Below the pieces are notes generated by a model. The model was given only the letters and a program-made list of their open reading frames with translations. It was not told where the DNA came from and did not search any database. 64,000 nt of DNA. Origin: Linanthus parryae. Lineage: Eukaryota > Streptophyta > Magnoliopsida > Ericales > Polemoniaceae. The position numbers and the translations under genes are program-made. The stretch spans positions 17,061,922 to 17,125,921 of the forward strand of contig JALGPY010000012.1 of the NCBI GenBank assembly GCA_023055425.1, written 5' to 3'. The stretch's first letter is position 1. Each line of letters opens with the position of its first letter. Shown in pieces: positions 22,220 to 35,712 of the stretch.

Positions 22220-23528
22220 TGAAAGTGTGAGTGTGCAGGTGGTAATGCAGCGAAGATACTCTAGAAGGGGGGGGGGGTGAATAGAGTATGCCAACTTTTT
22301 GTAAAACTTGCTAAGATAATAAGATCTTGTGAAAGCTAGTGAAGTTCAAGATCTTGAAAACAAGTTCAAGCCTTTGGAATGAAATACAGTTTGGAACGGA
22401 TCAGTCAAGTCTTTTTCAAGGCCTTGAAAAGAGTTTCAAACCCTTGAAAAACAGACAAGTTTGAATGCTGTAAAAACTGAGTTAGTAAAGAAACTGAAAG
22501 TGCTAAAGACAAGTGATTTATAGAGTTCAGTCCACTTGGACCTAATCTCTACCTCAGGGATCTGATCCCTACAGGATTTTCAACAAAATTCTTATTAGTC
22601 AAAAGCTAAGCCCTAGATCTCAAGCACAGAGAGATGCCTTACTCTGTTACAACTTGTGGTTCTCCCTAACCTATCTAGTACCTGCTCTAGCTAACTGATT
22701 AACTAAGAATTCTCTATTGTTCACTTTGAACAGTCCTCGAGAATGAAGATAGAAATATTACAGAAATGATCTACCAATAAAGCACAATACAGAAGAACAC
22801 TAGAGTGTAGAAACTGCTGTGAAGTATGCAATGAACTTCTTTGAAATGGATTGTGAGATTGATGAATTTCTTTGATGCTTTGTCAATCCAGACTTGTCTA
22901 TCTCATTTTTCCCGTTGAGTGTTGTGTGTGTTGCTTCAGAAATGAGCTCTATTTAAACTTCATACAGCTCTGCAAATCTTCCCAGATTTTCAGCAACCAA
23001 TCTCCTATTTTGTAGGCAACAGACTTTGACTCTTTGACAATATTCTCCAACAGTTCAGTGATCATAATATCCAGAGATAATGTTGTGATCTTGCATCTGA
23101 ATAGATTGAGAAGCTGGCAAACCAGTCACATTTAACACATAATCATCTTCTCAATTATTTCCTTCCCTGCACAAGTCAGATTAGGAAATAATCCCTGCAA
23201 ACTAGGAAATAAAATTCCCTGCAAAATCATAGTCAAACAGATGATATTTATGTTCAACCATGTTAGAATAATTTGTCTTTCAACATCAAACAAAATAAAA
23301 CAATCATATGAATGAGGGATATGAAATCAACTTAGAAGAGTTTACAGAAAACTCCCCCCTGAGAATGTTCATATAGGTTAAACAGTTTCAAGGCTTTGAA
23401 TTCAGTTTCAAGGCCTTGAAAATATACTATTTTCAAGCCTATGATTAATGATTCAAGGCTTTGAAAGCTGGTTCAAGGCCTTGAAATAGTTCAGCTATTT
23501 CAAGCCTTGCATAACCTGTGATCTTACA
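22220..23528 (-). repeat. 3' LTR of S2 (type C)
   Basis: 1,309 bp from TGAAAGTGTGAG to GATCTTACA, followed by ATATCCCCCTTGATG (PPT). It contains the G-run near 22267 and palindromes at about 22417, 23398 and 23473. It matches 31254-31894 closely in its second half, and 30460-31253 more distantly. Confidence 0.8.
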
Positions 23529-23842
23529 ATATCCCCCTTGATGAAAGACAAATCCAAATTCTGTTTGATCCTTGTTTTCTGCAAAAAATACTGATTAGTT
23601 CACAATTCATAATAACACAGTAATTCCAAAAAGATCCAACTTATTTAATTCAGCAATAAAAATTAAGAAAGTTCAGCAAATAATTCCTAAGAATAAAAAC
23701 CTAAAACCCTAGAATTTCTCCCCCTTTTTGATTTTCATCAAAAAGATGGAAAGGATGTTGGATCAAGTGTCTGGAGAATTTTGAAAAGAAAGCTTAAAAA
23801 TTAAAAGAAAAAGAGAGAATGGGGAAGAAAGAGTAGGCAAGA

Positions 23843-24915
23843 TTAAGGGTTGGGGTCTTCATCTCCATCCTGATCTCCTTCTTCTTCCTCACTGTCTTCA
23901 ACATCAGTCTTAACCTGTTCTTCCTGTTCCTCTTCATTCTCACCAGCAACAGTCACTTCTTCAGTCTTGTCCTTTGTAGTAGTCTTTGGAGATTTCTTCT
24001 TTTTCTTCAAAGTAATCAGTAGATCATATGAGTCAGGACTCTTGAATTCATATCCTTTTTAATCAGCTTGTTCTACCACTTGCTTTCCCTTATCTTTGAC
24101 TGGAGCAGCCTCTTCCTGGTTGGAATGTTCACTAGACAGATTCTTGTCAGAATCACTTTTCTTTGTACCTTCTTCATCCTCAGGGACATCAAGCAAAGTT
24201 ATGCTCCTGAAGATGCTTTCCACCATATACTTAACTTGTCCCATATCAGTTTCAAGTCCATAACAGTTTCTTTGATATCTTCCAAATCCAACTCCAAACC
24301 ATCAAGTCTTTGATTGTTTGTAGACTGAGAAGTATAACTTGAAGTGGGAGTCAAGGTATTGGGCTTAAGAAACTTCTTTGCACCCAGTTCTTCTTCAGTC
24401 AACTCTGAGTACAACTTCCAAATCTTTTCTTCCATGCTTCAGTTTCTTCTTTACAACCATCCGTTTCTGCTGAGCAAAGGATATTTTGTGATCCTTCTTT
24501 CCTTTTTTGATGCAGCTACAGACTGGGACGAGACCTTCTCATGTGTCCTCTTGTTGGACACAGAGTACACTCCATAGGATCGTTAAGTAGTGTCAGAGTC
24601 TGAGTCTTGAATGATGATTTCTTTACATTTTCCTTTGACCTATGTGAATTCTTTTTCTTGTCTCTTCTAGGACTTCCAATAAGGATACCCTTATGCTCTT
24701 CTTGTGAAGAGATTGCAGTCTGTTTCTTCTTGTCAACGGCTAAAGTCTATTCCTTTTTAGTTATCTTCTTAGGTGGCGTAGACTCCTGTTCTTCATCAGT
24801 AAAGCTTTTTGACTCAGAGTCTTCACTGATTGTCAGAACCTTTTCTTCAGCTATCTTTCTCTTCTTCTCAGAACTAGACCATCTTGATTCTGTCTGAAGC
24901 TCTCCTTGTGCTCAT
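23843..24915 (-). pseudogene. S2 extra ORF, internally deleted
   Basis: ATG at 24915 (MSTRRA, as in S4) and stop at 23843 after GDEDPNP. The basic N-terminal region and the C-terminal acidic region are present, but most of the conserved core seen in S3 and S4 is missing. The sequence jumps near 24435-24480 from the KWLISH-side region to the region after the core. Several stops interrupt the rest. Confidence 0.65.
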
Positions 24916-25369
24916 TAGGGTTTGGGAGAAGAATAAAGAGAGGTAGGAATGATACGGAGAGAAGAGAAGAGAAGAAGATAAATACTAAAAGTGATTGAGT
25001 TTCAAAAGGAAACTAGAATATCTCTCTGATCTGAAAAGATCTGTATTAATCAGAGAAGATTCAAATCTTTTAGGCCGTTGGAAAGAAATAATTTAATACT
25101 ATATTTGGCTAAAACGAGTTTTTGAAAAAGGTAGGGGCTATATTGAGCAAATATCTATAGAGATATCACCCAATACAGAATGATCCAAGTTTATTGACTA
25201 CTAGTATAGCAGACTTATTTTCAAGGCTTCGAAAAGGTTTTCAAGGTCTTGAAACGCTGTAACACTGTGACAGATAAAAAGAAAAGCTTTGAAATGATTT
25301 TCAAGGCTTTGAAAATCAGTTCAACCTTTGAAAGCACATACAACTTACCTTTCTTACCTGATGCTCCCC

Positions 25370-28300
25370 CTAAACCAGTGCAGTCTTATTTAGCATTCCC
25401 AATTCCAATCGTAGAGATGAGAATCTCTCATCTGCTAATGGTTTAGTGAAGATATCTGCAATTTGCATGTTAGTAGCAATAAATTCAAGAACAATATCAC
25501 CTTTTTCAACATGATATATGATGAAATGGTGTCTGACATCAATGTGCTTGGTTATTGAGTGTTGTACTGGATTCTTTGTAATTGAAATTGCACTAGTGTT
25601 ATCACACTTAATAGGTATGCCTCTGAAGTTAAATCCAAGGTCTCTTAGCTGTTGAGAAATCCATAGTACTTGTGAGCAACATGCTCCTGCAGCTATATAT
25701 TCAACTTCAGCTGTTGATAGAGCAACTGAATTTTGTTTCTTGGAATGCCAGCTAATCAAAGATGATCCAATGAATTGACAAGTTTCAGAAGTGCTTTTTC
25801 TATCAACTTTGTACCCTGGAAAGTCAGCATCTGAAAAACCACTTAAAGAGAAGTAGAATGTCTTGGATACCAAAGCGCTAAGTCTTTGGTACCATTGAGA
25901 TATCTGAATATTCTCTTAACAGCAATTAAGTGTGATTCTTTTGGATCAGCTTAAAACCTGGCACACATGCATACACTAAACATAATATCTGGTCTGCTTG
26001 CTGTCAGATAGATTAATTATCCAATCATGCCTCTATACTCTTTAACATTGACACTCTTACCATATTCATCCTTTTCTAAGGATAATGTGGAGCTCATTGG
26101 GGTCTTAGCTTCCTTGCATTGAGCCATCTGTACTTATTTAACAAGTCTCTTGTGTACTTGCTTTGATTCAGAAAAATACCCTTCTTCAATTGATGTATTT
26201 GAAGTCCTACGAAGAAGGTTAATTCTCCCATCATGCTCATCTCAAATTCCCTGCTCATAAGACCTGATAATTCCCAGCATAATTGATCATTAGTAGCTCC
26301 AAACAGTATATCATCAACATATATCTGGACTACAAGTAAATCTTTCTCATGAGTCTTAATGAAAAGAGTCTTGTCTACTAAACCTCTTTTAAAATCATTT
26401 TCAAGTAAAAACTTTGGCAGTCCATCATACCAAGCCCTTGGAGCTTGTTTCAAACCATAAAGAGCTTTGTCAAGTTTGTAAATATGATCTGGAAATTTGT
26501 CATTTTCAAAACCAGGTGGTTTTGCAACATAAACTTCTTCTTGTAAATAACCATTTAAGAAAGCACACTTTACATCCATTTGAAATAGTTTCATGTTCTT
26601 GTAAGATGAAAATGCAAGTAAAATTCTAATTGCTTCTAACCTGGCAACTGGAGCAAAGGTTTCTTCATAATCTATACCTTCTTCTTAAATGTAACTTTGA
26701 GAAACTAACCTTGCTTTTTTCTGATTACATTGCCACTTTCATCCAACTTGTTTCTGAATACCCATCTGGTACCAATGACATACTGGTTTGTTGGTGCAGG
26801 AACAAGGTTCCAAACCTTGTTTCTCTCAAACTCAATGAGTTCACTTTGCATAGCAATGATCCAGTCTGCTTCTTGTAAAGCTTCCTTCACAGTTTTTGGT
26901 TCTACAAGAGAAATGAAAGCATTAAAAGCACATAGGTTCTTCAACTGTGATCTAGTCTGTGTACTAGTGGTTGGTTCTGATATGATATTATCAGCTAGAT
27001 GAGATGAGAGATATTTAAATCTCTTCCCTGGAGACCATGGTTCAGGATCACCATAGATCTTCTCTGGTCTTGAAGAAGTAGCTTTGTCACTTGAATCCTT
27101 CTGATCATCTTTTTCAAGGCTTTGAGCTGTATTTTCAAGGCCTTGAGAACTATTTTCAAGGTCTTGAAAAAGTCTTCTATTTTCTTCTGAGCCGTTCTTG
27201 AATCCAAGTGGATTCTCAGTCTCTTCCTCAGATTCATGCTTGTTCAAGTTCAAATCTGCAAAGCTTTCACTCAAAGAACCATCATAGCTTTCATTAAAAA
27301 TAACATGAATGCTCTCTTCAACTAGTTTGGTTCTTTTATTGTAAACTCTATAAGCTTTGCTATTCAGAGAGTAACCAAGAAATATACCTTCATCACTTCT
27401 TGCATCAAACTTACCAAGATTGTCTTTTCCATTGTTATGGATAAAACAAGTGCATCCAAAAGGTCTGAAGTAAGAGATGTTTGGATTCCTCCATTTGAAT
27501 AGTTCATAGGGGGTCTTCTTGAGAATAGGTCTGATCAAGCACCTGTTCAAAATATAGTTTGCTGTATACACAGCTTTGCCTAGTAGTGTTTTGGAAACTT
27601 GTTCTCAAGAAGCGTTGTCCTTGACTCTTCCAGAGTCCTGTTCTTTCTTTCAACAACACCATTCTGTTGAGGAGTTCTTGGAGCAGAAAATTTATGAGAA
27701 ATACCATGCTTATCACATAATAAATCAAACTCTAACTGATCAAATTCTCTACCATGATCACTTCTGATTGAAGCTACAAGTAGGTTTTTCAAGTTTTGAA
27801 GTTCTCTGAAAAGCTTTGAAAATTCAGAGAGAGCTTCAGATTCTTCTTTGAGAAACATAACCCAAGTGTATCTAGAAAAATAATCTACAACAACAAGCAT
27901 ATACCTTTTACCTTTTGGAGTAGGAGTCCTCATAGGACCACAGAGATCCATATGAAGTAATTCAATAGGTCTATTTGTACTTACAAACTTCTTTGGCTTG
28001 AAGGAGCTTCTGGTCTGCTTTCCTTGTGCACAGGCTTTGCATAACTCATCTTCTTTGAACTTGCTGGATGGCAATCCTCTTACCCAGTCTTTAGACATTA
28101 ATTTGTTCAGAGTATGCAAACTGATATGACCAAGCTTCCTATTCCAAAGCTTTGAATCTTCTTTCAAGGCCTTGAGACACTTCAAACTTTCACCTGCAAC
28201 TTTGTTAGTCTAAAAGGTATAAACATTGTTTGATCTAAAGGCTGTGAGAATGCAATCTCGTGATTTCTCATATTTCACCACACACTTCTCTTTATCAAAG

Positions 28301-30409
28301 ATGACTTTGTTGACATTATCACAAAGCTGAGATACACTAAGCAAATTAAACTTCAAACCTTCAACTAAATAAACATCAGAAATAGAGTTTTCAAAATTTG
28401 TACCAACTTTTCCAATACCAAGAATATTGCACTTTCCTTTATCACCAAGTGTTATTGAACCTTCTGATTGCTCCTTTAATTCTGAGGATAGAGATCTCTT
28501 TCCACTCATGTGTCTTGAGCAATCTCTGTCCATAAACCACTTCTGTTCCTTGGTGACAACCTGCAAGTACCAATCACTGCCTTACCTAGCTGTTAGACCA
28601 AGTGTGGAATTTGGATTCATATTCAGGATCAACCATGTTAGGTGGTCTAACCCCTTTAGGAACTCAAATCTGCTTAACTTGCCTTTTAAGTTGAAAAGGA
28701 AAAGTGTTCCTTCATTATGTGAGGGTCTCTTCTTCTAAAAGGACAAGTCATTTTAACATGACCTGTTTTAAAGCAGTAATGACAAGTAGGAGAGTTTTTG
28801 TTTCCAGCTTTCACAAATCTGGTATTGTTTCTTCTTGGAAAGTTTGCATTGAATCCAATACCGGCTTTGTGAACAGACTGTGAGCTTCCTCCAAGAATCA
28901 AGTTCAAATTTTGTTCTGATCCAGCAAGCTTGATTTTGACTAGTTCAGATTCTTGAAGTTTCTCAGTAAGATTAGTCTTTTGTCTTTCTAAATCATCAAC
29001 ATGATGTCTTAGATTAACAAGGCTGTCATTCACAGAGGAATTTTCAGTGACTACTTCCTTGACTTGTGTTTTCAAGGCCTTGAAATCACTGTCAGCTTTC
29101 TTCTAAGAGATTTCAAGATTCTGATTTAGGCACACAAGTTGTAAATTCTCTTTAGCTTGCTCATGAAATTTTTCTTTCAAGAGCCTGATCTCTTTCATAT
29201 AATCTTCCTCATTTAAAAGCATTGTTCTGAGATAATCTGAAAGAGCTTCTTTAGGCTTTGAAATTAAACAGATTACCATTACCTCAATGTTCTTTTCAGA
29301 ACTATCATACTGCTTGGCCATGAAGCAAAGATTGGCATGTTCTTCTTCAGATTCAGATTCACTGGAGCTGTCTGAATCACTCCATGAGGATATCATGGCT
29401 TTCTTTCTTCTGTCATGATCTTTCTTCTGAAAGTTCTTGCTCTTTTGTATTGACAATCTCTTATCAAGTTTCCTGCATCACCACACTCAAAGCAGTTCAT
29501 AAATTTTGACTTGCTTTGTGAGGAGGACTTACCTTTGTAATCCTTGTTGCTGGATGGTCTATGTCTTTCTCTGTTGAATTCTTTGTTTCCAGAGTTTCTC
29601 TTCATTTTGAGAATCCTTGTCAAGGCTTTGGAAATCAAGGAAATTGGATCTTCATCATCGCTATCCTCAGTTTCAAGGCTTTGAATTCTCTCATTCTCTT
29701 TGGCTTTGAGGGCTAGATTTTTGACACCTTCTGGGAGTTCTCCATCAACTTCATTCATGGATATCTCATATGTCAGGAGCTTCCCTTGGAGGTCATAAAG
29801 TTGTAAGGTTGAGAGATTCTGAGCTTCTTCAATAGTTGTGGTTTTTGGTTCCCACTTTGCCTTTGGAAGAATTCTGAGTATCTTCCTCACCTTTTCCTCA
29901 TTGGAAAAGTGTTTTCCCAGTGATTCAAGGTTGTTGACAATGTCAGTGAATCTCTTGAACATATCTCTGATGGACTAATCTGCATTCATTTTGAATAGCT
30001 CATACTGTCTGAGATAAATGTTGATCTTGGTCTGTTTGACTTGGCTGGTTCCTTCAAAGGTAACCACAAGTTTATCCTAGATTGCTTTAGCAGTTGTGCA
30101 TCCAGAGATCCTGTTGAATTCATCTGTACTCAAAGCACAATACAAAATGTTAATAGCCATGTAATTCTTAGAAACTTGCTCTAATTCAGAAGAGAAGAGT
30201 GAGTCTTCTGTTTTGGGAGTTCTGATCCCATCTTTATCTGTGTAGAAAGTATGAGGTCCATTTTGAATAATGGTCCAAAGATCTAGATCTTGATCAATGA
30301 TAAACATTTTCATGTGAGCTTTCCAGTGAGCAAAATTTTCTCCACAGAATAGAGGAGGTCTGTTAGCAGCTCTTCCCTGTGAGAAGCGACCATCACCTGC
30401 ATTACTCAT
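25370..30409 (-). pseudogene. S2 gag-pol, Sirevirus type, frameshifted
   Basis: Starts at MSNAGDGRFSQGRAANR (30409) and ends at TAG (25370-25372), followed by GGGGGAG. Domains: gag; knuckle CFECGDAGNLIRDC with the His replaced by Asn; gag tail; second knuckle CHYCFKTGHVKMTC, intact; protease with DRDCSRHM where S1 has DSGCSRHM, destroying the active-site triplet; integrase zinc finger and core (28185-27580); INT-RT linker with three QGLE/QSLE-type repeats; RT with YVDD (26594-26094); RNase H (25873-25370) with LSTAEVEY. It is better preserved than S1 but split into about nine pieces. Confidence 0.85.
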
Positions 30410-30445
30410 GATCACCATATGGTTAAATCTTATACAGTGATACAA

Positions 30446-30457
30446 GCTCTGATACCA
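30446..30457 (-). promoter_or_regulatory. Primer-binding site of S2
   Basis: GCTCTGATACCA, the reverse complement of TGGTATCAGAGC (initiator tRNA-Met type), ends 2 bp from the LTR at 30460. Confidence 0.9.
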
Positions 30458-30459
30458 AT

Positions 30460-31253
30460 TGAAAGTGTGAGTACGCAGATATATAAGCAGCTAATATACT
30501 CTAATACAGAACATCACTTAAGAGTAGAAAACTGCAGTGAAATGTAGTGAACTTCTGTGTATGGATTGGAAGAGATGAAGAACTTCATTGATGCTTGTCA
30601 ATCCAGAATGCTTTCTCTGTACTTTCCCGTTGAGAATTGTGTTGTTGTTGCTTCGAATTTTAGCTCTTTAAATACTTCAAATAACTCCGCAAATCTTTCC
30701 AGATTTTTAGCAACAACCTTCCTATTTTGTAGGTAACAGAGTTTGACTATGTTGAGATCTTCTCCTACGGTTGAATGATTGTAATCTTCTGAGATATTGT
30801 TGTAATCCTTCATTAAACCATCAAGAGAAACTGTCAAACACGTCTGATTGATCATAGGATCAAAGTCTTCAAGTGTTTCCAAGTCTGCAACAATCCAGTT
30901 TAGGAAACAATCCTGCAGAACTTAGAAACAATATTTCCTGCATTATCTTGGTCAAACAGTTGATATAGCACGATTCAAAACATGTTAAATAATTTGTCTT
31001 TCATCATCTAACAACAAGTAATCAAACATATGTAAGAGAGATAATAAATTATATCAGAGAGTTAGCAGAAAAACTCCCCCTGAGAATATGCTTTCAGGTT
31101 TAACAATTTCAAGGCTTTGAATCCAGTTTCAAGGCCTTGAAAATATCCAAGACTATTTTCAAGCCTCTGAAGCTGATTCAAGGATTTGAAAGCTGTCTCA
31201 AGGACTTGAAATAGCCAAGATATTTCAAGTCTTGAACAACCTGAGCTTTCACA
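30460..31253 (-). repeat. 5' LTR of S2, internally deleted
   Basis: Starts TGAAAGTGTGAG next to the PBS and ends TTTCACA. Compared with the 3' LTR it lacks about 500 bp, including the G-run: sequence passes from TATACTCTAATACAG directly to the part matching about 22790. It is also more diverged than the neighbouring piece at 31254. Confidence 0.75.
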
Positions 31254-31894
31254 TACTTTTCTCTCTCTTTTGCCCCGTTGAGTGTTGTGTGTGTTGCTTC
31301 AGAAATGAGCTCTTTTTAAACTTCAAACAGCTCTTTAGATCTTCCCAGATTTTCAGCAAAAAATCTCCTATTTTGTAGGCAACAGACTTTGACTCTTTGA
31401 CAATCTTCTCAAACGGTTAAGTGATCACAATCTCCAGAGATAATGTTGTGATCTTGCATTTGAATAGATTGAGAAGTTGTCATACCAGTCAGATTAAACA
31501 CATAATCATCTTCTCAATTATTTCCTTCCCTGCACAAGTCAGATTAGGAAATAATCCCTGCAAACTAGGAAATGAAATTCTCTGCATAATCATAGTCAAA
31601 CAGATGATAATTATGTTCAAACATGTTAGAATAATTTGTCTTTCATCATCAAACCAAAATAAAACAATCATATGAAAGAGGGATATGAAATCAACTTAGA
31701 AGAGTTTACAGAAAACTCCCCCTGGGAATGTTCATATAGGTTAAACAGTTTGAAGGCTTTGAATCCAGTTTCAAGGCCTTGAAAATTGATATACTTTTTT
31801 CAAGCCTATGATAACTGATTCAAGGCTTTGAAAGCTGATTCAAGGCCTTGAAATAGTAAGCTATTTCAAGCCTTGCATAACCTGTGATCTTACA
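31254..31894 (-). repeat. Second, truncated type C LTR piece
   Basis: Begins in mid-LTR (CCCGTTGAGTGTTGTGTGTG, as at 22908) and runs to GATCTTACA. It is much closer to the 3' LTR at 22908-23528 than the preceding 794-bp piece is. Palindromes lie at about 31767 and 31841. It marks the outer edge of S2, next to the probable target duplication. Confidence 0.75.
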
Positions 31895-32398
31895 CTAAGA
31901 ATGTATAATACAAATTTATTACAGTTTGAATAACACATGAAATATAAGCAAATGAAGCTTGGAAGTGTTCTTCAGATTTGATAAATGATATTGTTCTCTT
32001 GCATTGTTGAATGGCTTGAATAATTGAAGAGCATTGTAACTTGATATCCCACGTATGTAACTCTCTCCAATCTTTCTATTGACCAGCCTCTCTCAATGTC
32101 TCTCAATTTGAAATTCAAACTCCAGCTTTTATCAACAACCTGCAACAACTTGAGAGATTTAAGGAACTGAATTCCTACAAATCCTCATCCCTGATATGCT
32201 TCTTTCAACAGCTATGCTTGAATAGCTATTAAGTTTTTTTATGGTCGTTTGGATGACCAACAAACCTGCACATACTCAGCAACAAAGATCAAACACATTA
32301 TAGACAAAATAGCTACAGAATCTGATTTGTTAAACAGACTGTTCATACATACACCCAAGCTATTTTTGCCTTAGATAAAATTCAATATAAATACCCAC

Positions 32399-32439
<41 letters not shown>

Positions 32440-32885
32440 ACAAGATAAATAACACAACAAGGAGTTAGAATAACTCATTATCCAGTCTTGAATCCATCTA
32501 AGTCTTCCTGCATACAGAAAGTAGTTATGCACAATTCAGCATTTAAGAGTATAAGGCAATCTCAAAGCTGTGGAGCTTTGACTGCCAGTTCACAAGTTTG
32601 AGCTTGAAACTGAATCTTGAAATCTGTGAGACTTATATTTTCTAAACATAGACTCAATAATATTTGAAAGAGACAATATTTGAATGATAAACTCATCACT
32701 CAATCCAATTCCAAGCCTGCAATCACAGAAACTGTTAGGCACAATATAATTAGCATAAGCACTACAGTATCTCAAAGCTTTGGAGCTTTGAGACTTAGTG
32801 TCTCTGATCTTGTGGCTTTCATCATCAAGGATAAAACTTCCCCTGAGTTTGTAAACTCATTCAAACTCATGATCGTGGACTATCA
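31895..32885 (-). repeat. Type B LTR of S3, second part
   Basis: Continues the LTR interrupted at 22219 and ends ACTATCA, followed by ATCTCCCCCTTGATG (PPT). It contains an (AT)n run at about 32405-32436. CAAAGCTTTGGAGCTTTGA motifs replace the CAAGGCCTTG palindromes of the other subfamilies. Confidence 0.7.
32405..32436. repeat. (AT)n microsatellite in the S3 LTR
   Basis: About 16 uninterrupted AT units in the S3 LTR remnant. Confidence 0.9.
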
Positions 32886-33251
32886 ATCTCCCCCTTGATG
32901 AAAGACAAAACAAATATTATTTCTTTCCAAGATATCCTGCAACTCAATGTCAACATTAGAACTCAACATAATAAATTTAGCATATTACAACATATCACAG
33001 ATATATCAAAACAAACAGATAGCATAGATAAAAACCAGTATCCTACAGCATCATCCAAATTATTACAAAACTCAGTAACACCTAGTAAATAAGCAAATAT
33101 CACATGATCTTCTCTCCCTTTTTGACTTTCATCAAAAGAGTAAGAGAAATGTAGGATCTTGTTCAAAGGTTCTGAAAAAGAAAAAGAAAAAGAAATAAAA
33201 AGAATTCAGGAATTTCAAAGAGAGAAAAAAAAAGATCATAAATAAGTGGTT

Positions 33252-35143
33252 TCAAGGCTTTGAGGTTCCAACACCAGCACTCTTTTTAGCAGTCTTCTTT
33301 CCGCTTTGAGCTTTGCCCTTGCCTTTGTCCTCAGTCTCCACTTGCTCTTCCTCTGCTGTTTCTGCATCTGATTCTTCACCAATCTCAGCTTGCTCCACAT
33401 GCTCAGCTTCTTCATCCACATTCTCATCATGTGCTTCTACATTCTCAGCTTCTACATCAGCAACCCCTTCAGCAATTACCTCTTGAAATGTTGCAGCATT
33501 TTTCTCAGCAGCTTCCTCACCATCCTCCTCACCACCAGCTTCATCATCAGTCTGTTCAAACAGATATTTTGAAGCAAGAACTATTGGGACATTCTTCTTC
33601 TTATGTTTCTTCATTACTTCCCCCAATGACTTCATCTAAATCAATACTGGTGTCTCTACTCTCAGCAGATGGTATTTTCTCCAAGTTCAAACCTTTGATT
33701 ATCACATCCAAATTCGAAGTCACCAAACCTTTGAACTTAACAAAATCAGTGGACAAATCAAACAACCCTTGTCTAAAGATCTTTAATTCCATCCTCTAAG
33801 ACCTCAACTCTATCCAAAACATGAGAAAAATCCAAGTAACCAGAAGCCTTTGATGTTGTTACTGATCTGAGTTTGATGTATTCCTTCTCTTTCAGCTCTT
33901 ATGATGATAACTCAGAATATAATTTCCACTTCCCGTTACCAGTTTGAACAACACCAATCCTTTGAAGTGATGCTCCATCAACGAACCCAAAACCACTTGT
34001 TGTCTTCTCCTCATCCTCCATGGGCACCCCAAAGTGTTTAAAGAACAGTGGCAACATATTTTCATAAGGCAAAGAGTGATTCCTAGTTCTAGTTCCACAG
34101 TAAACCATATGCTCCATGATTACAGTAGGCAAATCAACTTCAAAGCCTTGGCATATTAAGTACATCCGAATTAAAACCATGTCAGTCACCAACTCTTTAG
34201 AATGCTCCCTTGGTACCACACACCTTATGATAATAGAGAATAGGATTTTGGCTTCACAGTTGAACACATAGTGTGTCAATTGTTTGGGTCTAGTTTGTGT
34301 AACCTCCAAGAAAAACATAGATTTGGCTAAATCCAAGAACTCCCTCCTATCAGGATGTTCATGTACCCTATACTTCCTAGGTACTCCCAAGACTTTGGAA
34401 AAAACTTTGTAATCTAACCTTATATCCACACCAGTCACTTTTGAAGTTAACACATAACTATCACTATCATCAACTTCTTGAACAAAATTCTGATAAAAAA
34501 ACCTAATTAACCTAGGATAAGCCTCTAATGTTGGATTCAACACCTTCCAAACAAATGAATCTCTCAACTTCCTAATGCAGTCAATATCCAACTTACTTAA
34601 CAATTCTTCACAAATCAGACTACAATAGGGTACCTTTGATGAAACATAACCATCTATCCAAACAGTCTTAACTTCTGGATTTATAAACCAAGACTCAGGA
34701 AGAATGTTCTTACCATGTCCAGAAGACTTATTAGTCTTTGTAGCAACATGCTCGACTCTTGTCTTCCTTTCACTGGATTGAGCCCTTTCTTCTCCCATGG
34801 CTTCTTCCCTTTTGAAGTTTGATCATCCTTCTTCTCTGCCTCGGATTTCTTCTCTTTGGAAACCTCTTTCTTCTTCCCAGCTTCCAGACCACCTTTATCC
34901 TTGTTCCCCTAATCATTATCCTTCACCACTGTCTCTGTCTCTGATTCAGATTCTGACCTAGCTTCCTGAACTTCCTTTCCTTTCTTGATTTTCTTTGATG
35001 GTGGAGAAGTTTCTTTCATGCTTGCCGTATATTCAGATTCTGACCTAGCTCCCATGAATGGTGATCTTCCTTCTTGCTTGGCTCTTGATTCTCTTTGAAT
35101 AAACTTGTCCTTGCTGTTTGATTCTATCTGATTTTCGTTCCAT
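33252..35143 (-). pseudogene. S3 extra ORF, best-preserved core
   Basis: A frame starting MERKSDRIKQ (35143) leads through a Lys/Glu/Ser-rich region to a 299-residue uninterrupted core (34798-33899) that includes SWFINPEVKTVWIDG, VTGVDIRLDYKVFSKVLGVP and KQLTHYVFNCEAKI. This is followed by GFGFVDGASLQRIGVV, then a Glu/Ala-rich acidic tail (33635-33252). The core matches the pieces in S1 and S4 and resembles the putative plant transposon protein domain. Its function is unknown. It holds the env position but shows no convincing signal peptide or membrane anchor. Frameshifts near 34800 and 33850-33640 break it. Confidence 0.7.
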
Positions 35144-35506
35144 TGTGTTTTAGGGTTTCAGAGGGTCTAGAGACAAATAGGAAGAGATAGATATAGACGG
35201 AGAAACAGATATTAAAAATGAGAGAAAAAGCCCTGAAGTTGGCTTAAGTAGGTAGAAGAGTTGGACTCAAAATAGGATTGCATGCAAAATCAAATCTTTA
35301 AAGATATTCTTGAGATATTTTTGGGATATTTTGAACAAATATCCGAACATTTAAAATATTCTGTAATTATCCATAAGATACTACAAAATATTTCTTGATC
35401 CAATTTTTGAATAAAATTACAGAGCATATTCCCCAAAGCTTTGAAACAGTGGTCCAAAGCTTTTAGAAATTTCAAGGCTGCCAGAAAACTTCAAAGCTTT
35501 TAAGCA
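35144..35506 (-). other. S3 spacer between pol and extra ORF, left of the hAT insertion
   Basis: Non-coding AT-rich S3 sequence with CAAAGCTTTGAA and TTTCAAGGCTGCC motifs, ending with the 8-bp target site TTTAAGCA (35499-35506). It resumes after the hAT at 45267. Confidence 0.7.
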
Positions 35507-35712
35507 TAGGGATGGAAATCGGGCCGGGTCGGGCCAAAACTAGCTAAACCCGGCCCGACCCGCTATAGTGCCCAGAAGCGTGTTAGCCCGCACACGGACC
35601 CGCTGTGCACGCTAATGCACACTAACCCGCACCCTATTTCACTCAACCCGATTGGGCGCAAACACATAAGCGGCGCAAACACTGGCCCGCTATAGCTTCA
35701 GTGATTTAAAAT

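Larger units (their letters stand above)
22220..31894 (-). mobile_element. Sirevirus-type Ty1/copia element S2
   Basis: Minus-strand element with 3' LTR 22220-23528, extra ORF remnant, gag-pol remnant, PBS, and a composite 5' end (LTR pieces 30460-31253 and 31254-31894). The flanks CTAAA (22215-22219) and CTAAG (31895-31899) look like a target duplication with one change. It sits inside the type B LTR of S3 and is therefore younger than S3. Confidence 0.8.
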
